This document shows, piece by piece, positions 49,469 to 57,542 of a stretch of DNA of 64,000 nucleotides. The position numbers and the translations under genes are program-made. This DNA is from Maricaulis sp034659015. Its GTDB lineage: Bacteria; Pseudomonadota; Alphaproteobacteria; Caulobacterales; Maricaulaceae. Within the stretch, counting starts at the first letter, position 1. Each line of letters starts with the position of its first letter. The stretch lies in NCBI GenBank assembly GCA_034659015.1, contig JAYEGL010000001.1:558001-622000 (forward strand), read 5' to 3'. The notes under the pieces were generated by a model that saw only the letters and a program-made list of their open reading frames with translations, did not search any database and was not told the DNA's origin.

Positions 49469-50506
49469 ATGGTCGATATCGCCCGCAAGACCCGCACCGA
49501 GACCGGCCTGAAGCCGGGCGATATCACGTTCGAAGCCCTGCTGGATCGCCAGGAGCCCGTCCTGCTCAAGGGCTTTGCAGGCGACTGGCCGCTGGTCCGG
49601 GCGGGTCTGCGTTCGCCCGGGGCGGCCATGGACTATATCCGCGGCTTCGACGGCGGGCGCGATGTGGTGAGCTATACCGGTGCGCCGGAGATCGGCGGGC
49701 GTTTCTCCTACAATAGCGAGATGACAGGACTGAATTTCCGGGCCGGCCGCCAGCCGCTCCCCGGTTTTCTCGATGCCGTCGCCACCCACCTCGACACGCC
49801 CGTGTCCCAGGCTCCCGCGCTCTATATCGGCTCGACGGATATCGATACCTACCTGCCCGGATTGCGTGAAGGAAACGACCTTGTCGGTGGCGAGGCGATG
49901 TTCGAGCGCTATCCGCCGCTGGCAAGTATCTGGATGGGCAACCGTACGATCGCCTCGGCCCATTTCGACATGTCCAACAACATCGCCTGCTGCGCCGTCG
50001 GGCGCCGACGCTTCACCCTGTTTCCGCCGGACCAGATCCACAATCTCTATCCCGGCCCGCTGCATCCCACGCCCGGCGGACAGGTCGTCTCCATGGTGGA
50101 TTTCGACGATCCGGACTTCGAGGCGCATCCGCGTTTCCGCGAGGCGCTGGAGGCGGCCCAGCTCGCCGAGATGGAACCGGGCGACGTGCTCGTCTATCCG
50201 GCCCTGTGGTGGCACCAGGTCGAGGCGCTCGACGGGTTCAACGTGCTGGTGAACTACTGGTGGAACACCGTGCCGGGCTTCATGGACACGCCCATGAACA
50301 CGCTGTTGCACGGCCTTCTGAGCCTGCGCGACCGGCCGGAACAGGAAAAGCGGGCCTGGCGCGAACTGTTCGAATACTACGTCTTCGGCGATGCCGAGCA
50401 GGCCGGCGCGCATTTGCCCGAACACGCTCGCGGTCCGCTGGGGCCGATGGATCCGATGACGGCGCGCCGTCTGCGCGCCGAACTGCTCGGCCGGCTGAAC
50501 CGCTGA
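49469..50506 (+). CDS. JmjC-like cupin, predicted Fe(II)/2-oxoglutarate oxygenase
   Basis: A 345-residue cupin-like protein of the FIH/JmjC-related group. The iron-binding HxD is in SAHFDMSNNIACCAVGRRRF and the distal His in LWWHQVEAL, so the facial triad is intact. GRRRFTLFPPDQIHNLYPGP is a typical stretch of this group. Such enzymes hydroxylate protein side chains or small molecules using O2 and 2-oxoglutarate. No signal peptide is seen. The start lies 12 nt after SapC. Substrate unknown; a role together with the halogenase is inferred from tight linkage. Confidence 0.85.
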   Translation: MVDIARKTRTETGLKPGDITFEALLDRQEPVLLKGFAGDWPLVRAGLRSPGAAMDYIRGFDGGRDVVSYTGAPEIGGRFSYNSEMTGLNFRAGRQPLPGFLDAVATHLDTPVSQAPALYIGSTDIDTYLPGLREGNDLVGGEAMFERYPPLASIWMGNRTIASAHFDMSNNIACCAVGRRRFTLFPPDQIHNLYPGPLHPTPGGQVVSMVDFDDPDFEAHPRFREALEAAQLAEMEPGDVLVYPALWWHQVEALDGFNVLVNYWWNTVPGFMDTPMNTLLHGLLSLRDRPEQEKRAWRELFEYYVFGDAEQAGAHLPEHARGPLGPMDPMTARRLRAELLGRLNR

Positions 50507-50526
50507 GCGAACCCGGGGGAGGGATC

Positions 50527-52020
50527 ATGGAAAACCAGGCAGTCAGGAAAGTCGTTATCGCCGGGGGCGGCACGGCGGGCTGGATCGCGGCGGCGGCGCT
50601 GTCGCGCCTGCTCGGTCCGCTGCTGGAGATCGAACTGGTGGAATCCGACGCCATCGGCACGGTCGGGGTGGGCGAGGCGACCATTCCCACCCATCGCACC
50701 TTCCATCACCTGCTCGGCATAGACGAGCCGGAGTTCATGCGCCAGACCCAGGCGACCTTCAAGCTGGGCATCGCCTTCGAGAACTGGGCGCGCCAGGGCG
50801 ATCGCTACATCCACTCCTTCGGCGATCTGGGCAAGTCGAACTGGATGGCGGACTTTCACCACATCTGGCTGGAAGCGCGCGAGAAAGGCCTGGCCGGCGA
50901 ACTGGGCGAATACTGTTTCGAACACCAGGCCGCCGAGGCCGGGAAGTTCGCCACCTCGCCGAAGTCGCGGATCAATTACGCTTATCATCTCGACGCCAGT
51001 CTCTATGCCGGCTTCCTGCGCCGCTTCAGCGAAGCGCTGGGGGTGACGCGTACCGAGGGCAAGATCGAGCGGGTCGAACAGGATGGCGAGAGCGGTTTCA
51101 TCACCGCGCTGGTGCTGGAGGGCGGCCAGCGGATCGCCGGCGATCTCTTCATCGACTGCACGGGCTTCCGCGGCCTTCTGATCGAACAGACGCTCAAGGC
51201 CGGATACGAAGACTGGAGCCGCTGGCTGCCGACCAACAGCGCGCTGGCGGTTCAGACGCGCTCCACACAGCCTGCCATTCCCTATACCCGTTCCATCGCG
51301 CGCGAAGCGGGCTGGCAATGGCGCATTCCGCTGCAGCACAGGGTCGGCAACGGGCTGGTCTATTGCTCGGGTTTCCAGTCCGACGAGGCGGCCCGCGACA
51401 CGCTGCTCTCGAATCTGGACGGCGAGACCATCACCGAGCCGCGCACGATCCGCTACCTCACCGGCCGCCGCAAACAGGTCTGGAGCAAGAACTGCATCGC
51501 GCTGGGCCTCTCGAGCGGCTTCGTCGAACCGCTGGAATCGACCAGCATCCACCTCATCCAGCTCGGCGCGACGCGCCTGGTGCAGATGTTCCCCTTCGGC
51601 GGCTGCAACGATGCGCTTGCAGGGCGCTACAACGATCTCTCGCGCCAGGAATTCGAGCGCATCCGCGACTTCATCGTGCTGCACTACAAGCTCACCGAGC
51701 GCACCGACACGGAGTTCTGGAGACACTGCGGCGCGATGGATATTCCCGACAGCCTGGCCGAGCGGATCGAGCTGTTCCGCGACAATGCCATCGCCTATCA
51801 GGACGGGCACGACCTGTTCCGGGTGGCCTCCTGGCTCCAGGTGATGACGGGTCAGCGGCTGGAACCGGAGACCCATCACCATGTCGGCCGGCTGATGACG
51901 GACGACCAGATGCGACAGGCGCTGGACGGCATCCGCGGCAATATCGCGCAAGCCGTCGACCAGATGCCGGCGCACCAGGACTTCGTGGACCGCTACTGCG
52001 CCATTGCCGAGCCGGCCTGA
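50527..52020 (+). CDS. Tryptophan-halogenase-like flavoprotein
   Basis: A 497-residue FAD-dependent halogenase homologue. The FAD motif is GGGTAGWIAAAAL. The lysine that forms the chlorinating species is K79 in ATFKLGIAFENW, at the same number as in PrnA from memory. The halogenase motif WxWxIP is WQWRIP at 263-268. The catalytic Glu lies in GFVEPLESTS (E337). Every hallmark of an active halogenase is present. It needs reduced FAD from a partner reductase, which is not in the window. It is the last gene of SapC-cupin-halogenase and converges with the GH3 gene 6 nt away. Confidence 0.92.
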   Translation: MENQAVRKVVIAGGGTAGWIAAAALSRLLGPLLEIELVESDAIGTVGVGEATIPTHRTFHHLLGIDEPEFMRQTQATFKLGIAFENWARQGDRYIHSFGDLGKSNWMADFHHIWLEAREKGLAGELGEYCFEHQAAEAGKFATSPKSRINYAYHLDASLYAGFLRRFSEALGVTRTEGKIERVEQDGESGFITALVLEGGQRIAGDLFIDCTGFRGLLIEQTLKAGYEDWSRWLPTNSALAVQTRSTQPAIPYTRSIAREAGWQWRIPLQHRVGNGLVYCSGFQSDEAARDTLLSNLDGETITEPRTIRYLTGRRKQVWSKNCIALGLSSGFVEPLESTSIHLIQLGATRLVQMFPFGGCNDALAGRYNDLSRQEFERIRDFIVLHYKLTERTDTEFWRHCGAMDIPDSLAERIELFRDNAIAYQDGHDLFRVASWLQVMTGQRLEPETHHHVGRLMTDDQMRQALDGIRGNIAQAVDQMPAHQDFVDRYCAIAEPA

Positions 52021-52026
52021 CCGGTC

Positions 52027-54597
52027 TCAGCCCGCGCAGTTGCGGGCGCCGTCCAGATCGGTCTCCAGCCGGATCGCGCCGATATCCACCGCCCCGGCCT
52101 GTGTGACCGGGCGCAGGATGAAGGCGCTGTCGATATCGCTCATCTGCACGCCGTGATCGGCAAAGCAGGCCAGGCTGATCCGGTATTCCTGCCAGTCGCC
52201 GCCATTGACGGTGAGCGGCAGGAAGGCATCGCAGGTCTCGCGCGTGCAGCTCATGCCGATCTCCACCGGCGTGTCGGTTTCCGCACGGGCCATGAAGGTC
52301 AGCTCCATCGCGCCGTTGGACTGGCGGGCAATGTCGGCCGGTTCGGACGTCTCGATGCGCAGCGTGTCGCCCGGTCCCGACCAGGCCAGGTGCAGGGAAT
52401 CCTCCTGGCTGGTCCGGTCGACGGCGCTCAGTGAGAGCGTGCCCGTCTCTTCGGGAAGGGTGATGACCGGGACGAGGGACTGCCCGGTCTGCATCATCAG
52501 CGTCCAGGGCGGCACGGCCTGGCCTTGCAGGAAATAGCTGTCGGCGGGTGCCAGATCGCTTTCGTCCAGCCCGGACTCCTCCGGCAGGGTGCCGACATCG
52601 CTGTCGTCGCCATAGCTCAGCCCGTAGCCATAGGCAAAGAGCGGATCATAGTCCGCCTGTCCGACATTCTGTGTCGCCTGCAGCGCATTGCGCGGCCAGG
52701 AGAAGGAAAGCCGGCCGGTAAAGTCGTAACCGTCCCCGCCGTCGAACAGGAGATCGGCGATGCCGCCGCCCTCGCTGCCGGGCAGCCAGGCTGCCACAAA
52801 GGCGTCGGACGCATTGATCTCCGGATTGGTCCAAAGGGGACGGCCCGACAGGAAGACGGAAACCACCGGAATGTCGCGCGCGTTGAAATCGGCGAGAACG
52901 GCCGGGTCGAAGCCGTCCGGCGTGAAGTCGACATGGTCGCGATCGCCCTGGAATTCGGCGTAGGGCGGCTCGCCATAAACGGCGATCACAACGTCGGCGC
53001 CGGCGGTATCGCTGCCGTCCGGAGCGAAGCGAACAGACCCGCCGGCCGCTTCGACTGTCGCGCGGATGCCGTCGAGAATGGTCTGCCCGTTGGGGAATTC
53101 GGAGTTCTCGTAGCCCCCGCCCTGCCAGGAGAGCGTCCAGCCGCCGGCGGCCCGGGAAATGCTGTCGGCATCGCCGACGACCAGAACGTCGATACCGGGA
53201 TCGAGCGGCAGGAGCCGGCCGTCATTCTTCAGGAGAACGAGAGACTCCCGGACGGCCTGGCGTGCCAGCGCGCGGTGTTCATCCGAACCGAGGATGGACG
53301 TGTCGCCGGCCAGCGGCCGTTCGCTCGGCAGGCCGCGTTCGAATATGCCCGCAGTAATCTTCACGCGCAGGATGCGGCGCACGGCATCGTCCAGCCTTTC
53401 CATGGGTATGCGGCCGGAACGCGCATGTTCCAGCGTGCTTTCGTAAAGGCCGCGCCAACTGTCCGGCGCCATGTACATGTCCAGACCGGCATTCAGGGCT
53501 TCCGGGCAGTCGGTGGGTGTGCAGCCCTCGATCTGGCCATGCCCGTTCCAGTCGCCGACGACGAAACCGGTAAAGCCCATCCGGTCCTTGAGCACGTCGG
53601 TCAGCAGGGCCTCGTGGCCGTGCATGCGCGTGCCCCAGTAGGAGGAGAAGGAGGCCATCACCGTCTGGACACCCGCCGGGATCGCCGTGAAATAGCCGGC
53701 CCCGTGAATATCGCGCAGATCGGCCTCGCTGGTGCGGGCATCGCCCTGGTCGCGCCCGTCCGTCGTTCCGCCATCGCCGAGATAGTGCTTGGCACTGGAG
53801 ATGACGCTGCCCGTGCCCATGAAATCGCTTTCGCCGTAACGCCCCTGCAGCCCGTAGACGATGCGGTCGGCATAGTCGGCGACGATGTCCGGGCTTTCCG
53901 AAAAGCCTTCATAGGCCCGGCCCCACCGGTCGTCCTGCGGCACGGCCAGGGTCGGGGCGAAGGTCCAGTCATGGCCGGAGACGGAGAGCTCGCGGGCGGT
54001 CACCCGGGCGATGTCCTCGATCAGGTCGGGATTCCGGGCGGCGCCCAGGCCGATATTGTGCGGGAAGACGACGGCGCCGCGCAGATTGGCGTGGCCGTGC
54101 ACGGCATCGATTCCCCAGATGATCGGGATCGCGACCTCGACACCGTCCTGGTCGAGCGAGGCCTGGTAATAGGCGTCGGCGGCTTCCAGCCAGGTATCCG
54201 CATCGGCATAGGGCAGGGGGCCGGGCGCCGAGTTGCCGCCCGACAGGACGGAGCCGAGATGATAGGTGCGTACATCCTCCGGCGTCACCGATCCGCTGTC
54301 GGCCTGGATCACCTGACCGACCTTCTGTTCCAGTGTCATGGTGGCAAGGATTGCATCGACCCGGGCCTCGATCTCCGGATCGAGCGGCAGCGGGTCGAAA
54401 TGCGGCCAGTTGGCCGGATCGATCGCGCCGGCCTGTTCGGTTGTGTCGGCTTGCGGCTGCACCGGCTCGGCGGCCCGGGCATCCTCGGACTGCGCTTCCG
54501 GCGTCGTGCCGGGCTGGGCCGAGCAGGCTGTCAGGATTGCCAGAAGGGCAATCGGTGCTGCGGACGATAGAAGCCTGGTTCCGGCCTTGACGGTCAT
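52027..54597 (-). CDS. GH3 exo-beta-glycosidase lipoprotein with C-terminal domain
   Basis: An 856-residue GH3 enzyme. The N-terminal lipobox LLAILTAC anchors it in the envelope. IDAILATMTLEQKVGQVIQA starts the barrel; KHYLGDGGTTDGRD holds the KH motif, and the nucleophile is D349 in FVVGDWNGH. The C-terminal 170 residues form an extra galactose-binding-like domain, as in marine exo-1,3/1,4-beta-glucanases of the ExoP type. Glucan rather than xylan may be its target. The promoter region carries the palindromes at 54631 and 54817. Confidence 0.92.
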   Translation of the reverse strand: MTVKAGTRLLSSAAPIALLAILTACSAQPGTTPEAQSEDARAAEPVQPQADTTEQAGAIDPANWPHFDPLPLDPEIEARVDAILATMTLEQKVGQVIQADSGSVTPEDVRTYHLGSVLSGGNSAPGPLPYADADTWLEAADAYYQASLDQDGVEVAIPIIWGIDAVHGHANLRGAVVFPHNIGLGAARNPDLIEDIARVTARELSVSGHDWTFAPTLAVPQDDRWGRAYEGFSESPDIVADYADRIVYGLQGRYGESDFMGTGSVISSAKHYLGDGGTTDGRDQGDARTSEADLRDIHGAGYFTAIPAGVQTVMASFSSYWGTRMHGHEALLTDVLKDRMGFTGFVVGDWNGHGQIEGCTPTDCPEALNAGLDMYMAPDSWRGLYESTLEHARSGRIPMERLDDAVRRILRVKITAGIFERGLPSERPLAGDTSILGSDEHRALARQAVRESLVLLKNDGRLLPLDPGIDVLVVGDADSISRAAGGWTLSWQGGGYENSEFPNGQTILDGIRATVEAAGGSVRFAPDGSDTAGADVVIAVYGEPPYAEFQGDRDHVDFTPDGFDPAVLADFNARDIPVVSVFLSGRPLWTNPEINASDAFVAAWLPGSEGGGIADLLFDGGDGYDFTGRLSFSWPRNALQATQNVGQADYDPLFAYGYGLSYGDDSDVGTLPEESGLDESDLAPADSYFLQGQAVPPWTLMMQTGQSLVPVITLPEETGTLSLSAVDRTSQEDSLHLAWSGPGDTLRIETSEPADIARQSNGAMELTFMARAETDTPVEIGMSCTRETCDAFLPLTVNGGDWQEYRISLACFADHGVQMSDIDSAFILRPVTQAGAVDIGAIRLETDLDGARNCAG

Positions 54598-54630
54598 CTT
54601 GTCTCCCCCGGCCGCTGGGTGCGGCCAATA

Positions 54631-54644
54631 TGATTACGTTGTCA
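54631..54644. promoter_or_regulatory. LacI-type operator proximal to GH3 gene
   Basis: TGATTACGTTGTCA, 12 of 14 matches to TGACAACGTTGTCA. It lies 34 nt upstream of the GH3 start, where a repressor would block transcription or early elongation. Confidence 0.55.
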
Positions 54645-54816
54645 TTACAAGCCGTGCGCCGGGCGCAGCAGCTTTGGTTCGCCTTTCCGGAACTCCGGGT
54701 GATGGCGTTGTGATTCCCCGATCGCGGTTCGACGGTGCGGACGTCTGCGACGCCCGGGCCGTGCCGGTGCGATGCCGGTCCGGTCCGCCGTTTCGCCGGA
54801 AAAACCTGTCAGTAAC

Positions 54817-54830
54817 TGACAACGCTGTCA
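54817..54830. promoter_or_regulatory. LacI-type operator upstream of GPH transporter
   Basis: TGACAACGCTGTCA, 13 of 14 matches to the symmetric TGACAACGTTGTCA. It stands about 200 nt before the transporter start and 220 nt before the GH3 start. Confidence 0.6.
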
Positions 54831-55026
54831 ATATTGTCCGAGGATATCGCCGCGAGGCGTGTCCGCGCATGTGTACGCAGGCAAGGCTCGCGCGTTTTCT
54901 CGCTGATTTTGTTCGGATTCTCGTGCGCGGAAACACAAGAAGGTGCAGCAGGCCGCCGGGGTTTTGATTGATTGACGGGCTGGCAGGCGCCACCGTGCGG
55001 ACCGCGAGGTGCCGGCGGGAGCGATC

Positions 55027-56367
55027 ATGTCGAAACTCAGGACCGCATCGGCCTATCTGGGATACGGGGTGGGCGATTTCGGGCTCAATATCTACTGGAA
55101 CGCGCTCTCGCTCGTGCTGATGTTCTGGTATGCCGAGGTCGTCGGCCTGGCGCCGCAGCTGGCCGGCCTGATCTATTTTGCCGGCATGGCCTGGGATGCG
55201 GTATCCGACGTGGTCGTCGCGAACCTGTCCTCGCGCACGCGCTCGCGCTTCGGGACCTATCGCCCTCACATCCTCTTCGGCGGCCTGGCCCTGGGCGCGG
55301 CCTTCGTCCTGCTCTTCTGGGTTCCGCCGCTTTCGGGCATTGCGCTGGTCGGAGCGCTGACGGCCGTACACATCCTCTTTCGCACGGTCTACACGATCGT
55401 CGCCGTGCCCTATTCCGCACTGGCATCGCGGTTGACCTATTCCAGTGTGGAGCGGACCACCTACTCCGGCGTGAGGATGTTTTTCGCCTATAGCGGACTC
55501 CTCATCGTGTCGGGCCTCTGGTTTCCGCTGGTTCGCCATTTCGGAGGCGGGGACAATGTCTCCGGCGGCGGTTTCATGGCCGCGGCAGCGGTCGGTGCGG
55601 TAACGGCCACGCTGGCGCTCGCCCTGTGTTTTGCCGGTACGCGCGAGAAGCCGCCGCTGGGTCGCGGGAACGAGACCCGCTGGTCCGATTTTATCCCGGC
55701 GGTCCGGGCGAACGGTGCGCTGGCGCTGCTTCTGTTGCTGATCTTCCTGCAATCGGCCGGTGTGGCCAGCCTGATGATCCCGCTGACCTTCTTCATCAAG
55801 GTCAATGCCGACCGTTTTGCGGCCCAGGAGGTCGTGATGACCGCCCACGCCCTGGCAACCCTGGTCTCGATTCCGGTCTGGACCGCCTTTATCCGCCGCT
55901 TCGGCAAGAAGGCGGGCTGGGTGACGGCCTGCGTGATCTCCGCCCTCGCCGGGCTGGATCTGGCGGTGTCGGGGGCCCGGGTCATCGAGGGCATTCCGCT
56001 TCAGGTCGTGATCTACGGCGCGGCGTTCGGTGCCTTTGGCGTTCTGGTCTGGGCGCTGGTTCCGGACACGGTGGAATACGGGCAATGGCAAAGCGGGTCG
56101 CGCAACGAGGGCGCGGTTTTCGGATCGGTGCTTCTGGTACAGAAGCTTTCGGGCGGGCTGATGGGGCTGTTCGTCGGCACCATGCTCTCGCTGATCGGTT
56201 ACGACGTGACCCAGGAGGTCCAGGCCCAGGCAACCGTGGACGGGCTGCGCATGCATGTCTTCCTCGGGCCCTCTCTGCTGCTGGCGCTGTCGGTTCTCGT
56301 TGTTCTAAGATTGCCACTGAATCGGCGCCTCCATGCCGAGATCGTCGGCCGGATCGGCGGGGACTAG
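55027..56367 (+). CDS. GPH-family sugar:cation symporter
   Basis: A 446-residue 12-helix transporter of the glycoside-pentoside-hexuronide (MFS_2) family. Typical stretches are YGVGDFGLNIYWNALSLVL at the N-terminus, AGMAWDAVSDVVVANLSSRT with the conserved Asp, and RSRFGTYRPHILFGG. The ATG at 55027 has CGGGAG in front; the frame opens at 55009. The family carries di- or oligosaccharides and uronides with Na+ or H+. Placed between an exo-glycosidase and a LacI regulator, it should import that enzyme's products. Confidence 0.9.
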   Translation: MSKLRTASAYLGYGVGDFGLNIYWNALSLVLMFWYAEVVGLAPQLAGLIYFAGMAWDAVSDVVVANLSSRTRSRFGTYRPHILFGGLALGAAFVLLFWVPPLSGIALVGALTAVHILFRTVYTIVAVPYSALASRLTYSSVERTTYSGVRMFFAYSGLLIVSGLWFPLVRHFGGGDNVSGGGFMAAAAVGAVTATLALALCFAGTREKPPLGRGNETRWSDFIPAVRANGALALLLLLIFLQSAGVASLMIPLTFFIKVNADRFAAQEVVMTAHALATLVSIPVWTAFIRRFGKKAGWVTACVISALAGLDLAVSGARVIEGIPLQVVIYGAAFGAFGVLVWALVPDTVEYGQWQSGSRNEGAVFGSVLLVQKLSGGLMGLFVGTMLSLIGYDVTQEVQAQATVDGLRMHVFLGPSLLLALSVLVVLRLPLNRRLHAEIVGRIGGD

Positions 56368-56388
56368 GCCGGCAGGCCGCAACAAGGG

Positions 56389-57426
56389 ATGGCACGCATG
56401 GCGAAAATGATCGATGTGGCTCGCCGGGCCGGAGTCTCGATCAAGACCGTGTCACGCGTCCTCAACAATGAGCCGCATGTGAAGGATGCGCTGCGCGAGA
56501 AGGTGCGCGCCGCCGCCCGCGATGTCGGCTATGTTCCGTCGGCGCCTGCGCGCCGCCTGCGCAGCCGCCGCTCCTACACGATCCACATGGTCTCGCACTC
56601 GCACCGTTCGAACTATGTGAATGCCATCCAGTTCGGTGCCATGCAGACCTGCCAGGACGAAGGCTATCAGCTCGTCATGTCGCTGATGGACGATTTGCGC
56701 GACATGCCCATGGATGCCTTGAAGCAGCGCTTCGGCGAGCTGATCGCGGCCAGCCGTCCGGACGGGCTGATCCTGGTTCCGCCCCTGTCCAATGACGAGC
56801 GTCTCTTCGAGGTCCTGTCCGGTTTCGACGTCCCCGTCGCGCGCGTCGGCCCCAACGACATCCCGGCCGCACAGATCATCGTGAAGATCGACGAGCGTGC
56901 CGCGGCGCGCGAGTTGACGGAATACCTGATCGGTCTGGGGCATCGCCGCATCGCCTTCGTGCGCGGCAAGGAAGACCAGAACGCGACCTCCGAACGCTAT
57001 GCCGGCTACAGCGAGGCGCTGGCTGCGGCCGGTATCGCGCTCGACGAGAGCCTGGTGGCGCCCGGAGACTTCAATTTCGAGGCGGGCCTGGACGCCGGCC
57101 ACGCCCTGCTCGAGCGCGATGCGCCGCCTACGGCCGTGTTTGCGGCCAATGACGACATGGCGGCGGGCGTTCTGATGGCCGCGCACCGCATGGGGCTGGA
57201 GATCCCGCGCGATGTCTCGATTGTCGGCTTCGACGATTCCGAGATCGCCGAAAAGATGTGGCCGGCCCTGACGACCGTGCGCCAGCCCCTGCTGGAGCTC
57301 GGCCACAGCGCAACCCGCCAGCTCATCGACGCCGCATCCCGCAGGGCGCCGGAACCGCCGCGGGGCGCCGTACTCGACTATTCCATCATCCACCGCGATT
57401 CCGCCGGACCGGTGCCGGCGCGCTGA
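56389..57426 (+). CDS. LacI-family regulator
   Basis: A 345-residue LacI/GalR regulator. The HTH is KMIDVARRAGVSIKTVSRVL with hinge helix region NNEPHVKD, followed by the sugar-sensing domain with AVFAANDDMAAGVLMAAHRM and VSIVGFDDSEIAEKMWPALT. Other in-frame ATGs at 56398 and 56407 are possible starts. It follows the GPH transporter by 21 nt, so it is likely in that operon. Best candidate to bind the TGACAACG-type palindromes nearby. Confidence 0.92.
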   Translation: MARMAKMIDVARRAGVSIKTVSRVLNNEPHVKDALREKVRAAARDVGYVPSAPARRLRSRRSYTIHMVSHSHRSNYVNAIQFGAMQTCQDEGYQLVMSLMDDLRDMPMDALKQRFGELIAASRPDGLILVPPLSNDERLFEVLSGFDVPVARVGPNDIPAAQIIVKIDERAAARELTEYLIGLGHRRIAFVRGKEDQNATSERYAGYSEALAAAGIALDESLVAPGDFNFEAGLDAGHALLERDAPPTAVFAANDDMAAGVLMAAHRMGLEIPRDVSIVGFDDSEIAEKMWPALTTVRQPLLELGHSATRQLIDAASRRAPEPPRGAVLDYSIIHRDSAGPVPAR

Positions 57427-57461
57427 AGCCGGCTGCCCTGCTGTGGGGAAAAGGGGTACTG

Positions 57462-57499
57462 GCCAGACATGAATGTTAGGGGTAACATTCATGTCTGGC
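57462..57499. promoter_or_regulatory. Perfect 17-bp inverted repeat between lacI and glk
   Basis: GCCAGACATGAATGTTA is followed by GGGG and its exact reverse complement. It starts 36 nt after the lacI stop and ends 43 nt before the glk start. No U-tract follows, so it is not a clear terminator. The core GAATGTTA/TAACATTC also resembles an operator. As RNA it is a very strong hairpin. Confidence 0.7.
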
Positions 57500-57542
57500 A
57501 TGGTGTATCGGCCGGGATGAAAAATGGCCGGAACGGGGAAGA

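Larger units (their letters stand above)
54598..55026. other. Control region between GH3 and GPH transporter genes
   Basis: About 430 bases with no convincing gene. It holds two copies of a LacI-type palindrome, at 54631-54644 and 54817-54830, 186 nt apart. That is a spacing that would allow looping by a tetrameric repressor or separate control of the two divergent genes. The LacI gene at 56389 is the nearest regulator. Confidence 0.6.

Noticed and set aside
57462..57499. Intrinsic terminator of lacI
   Set aside because: No run of T follows on either strand; kept as an unexplained inverted repeat.
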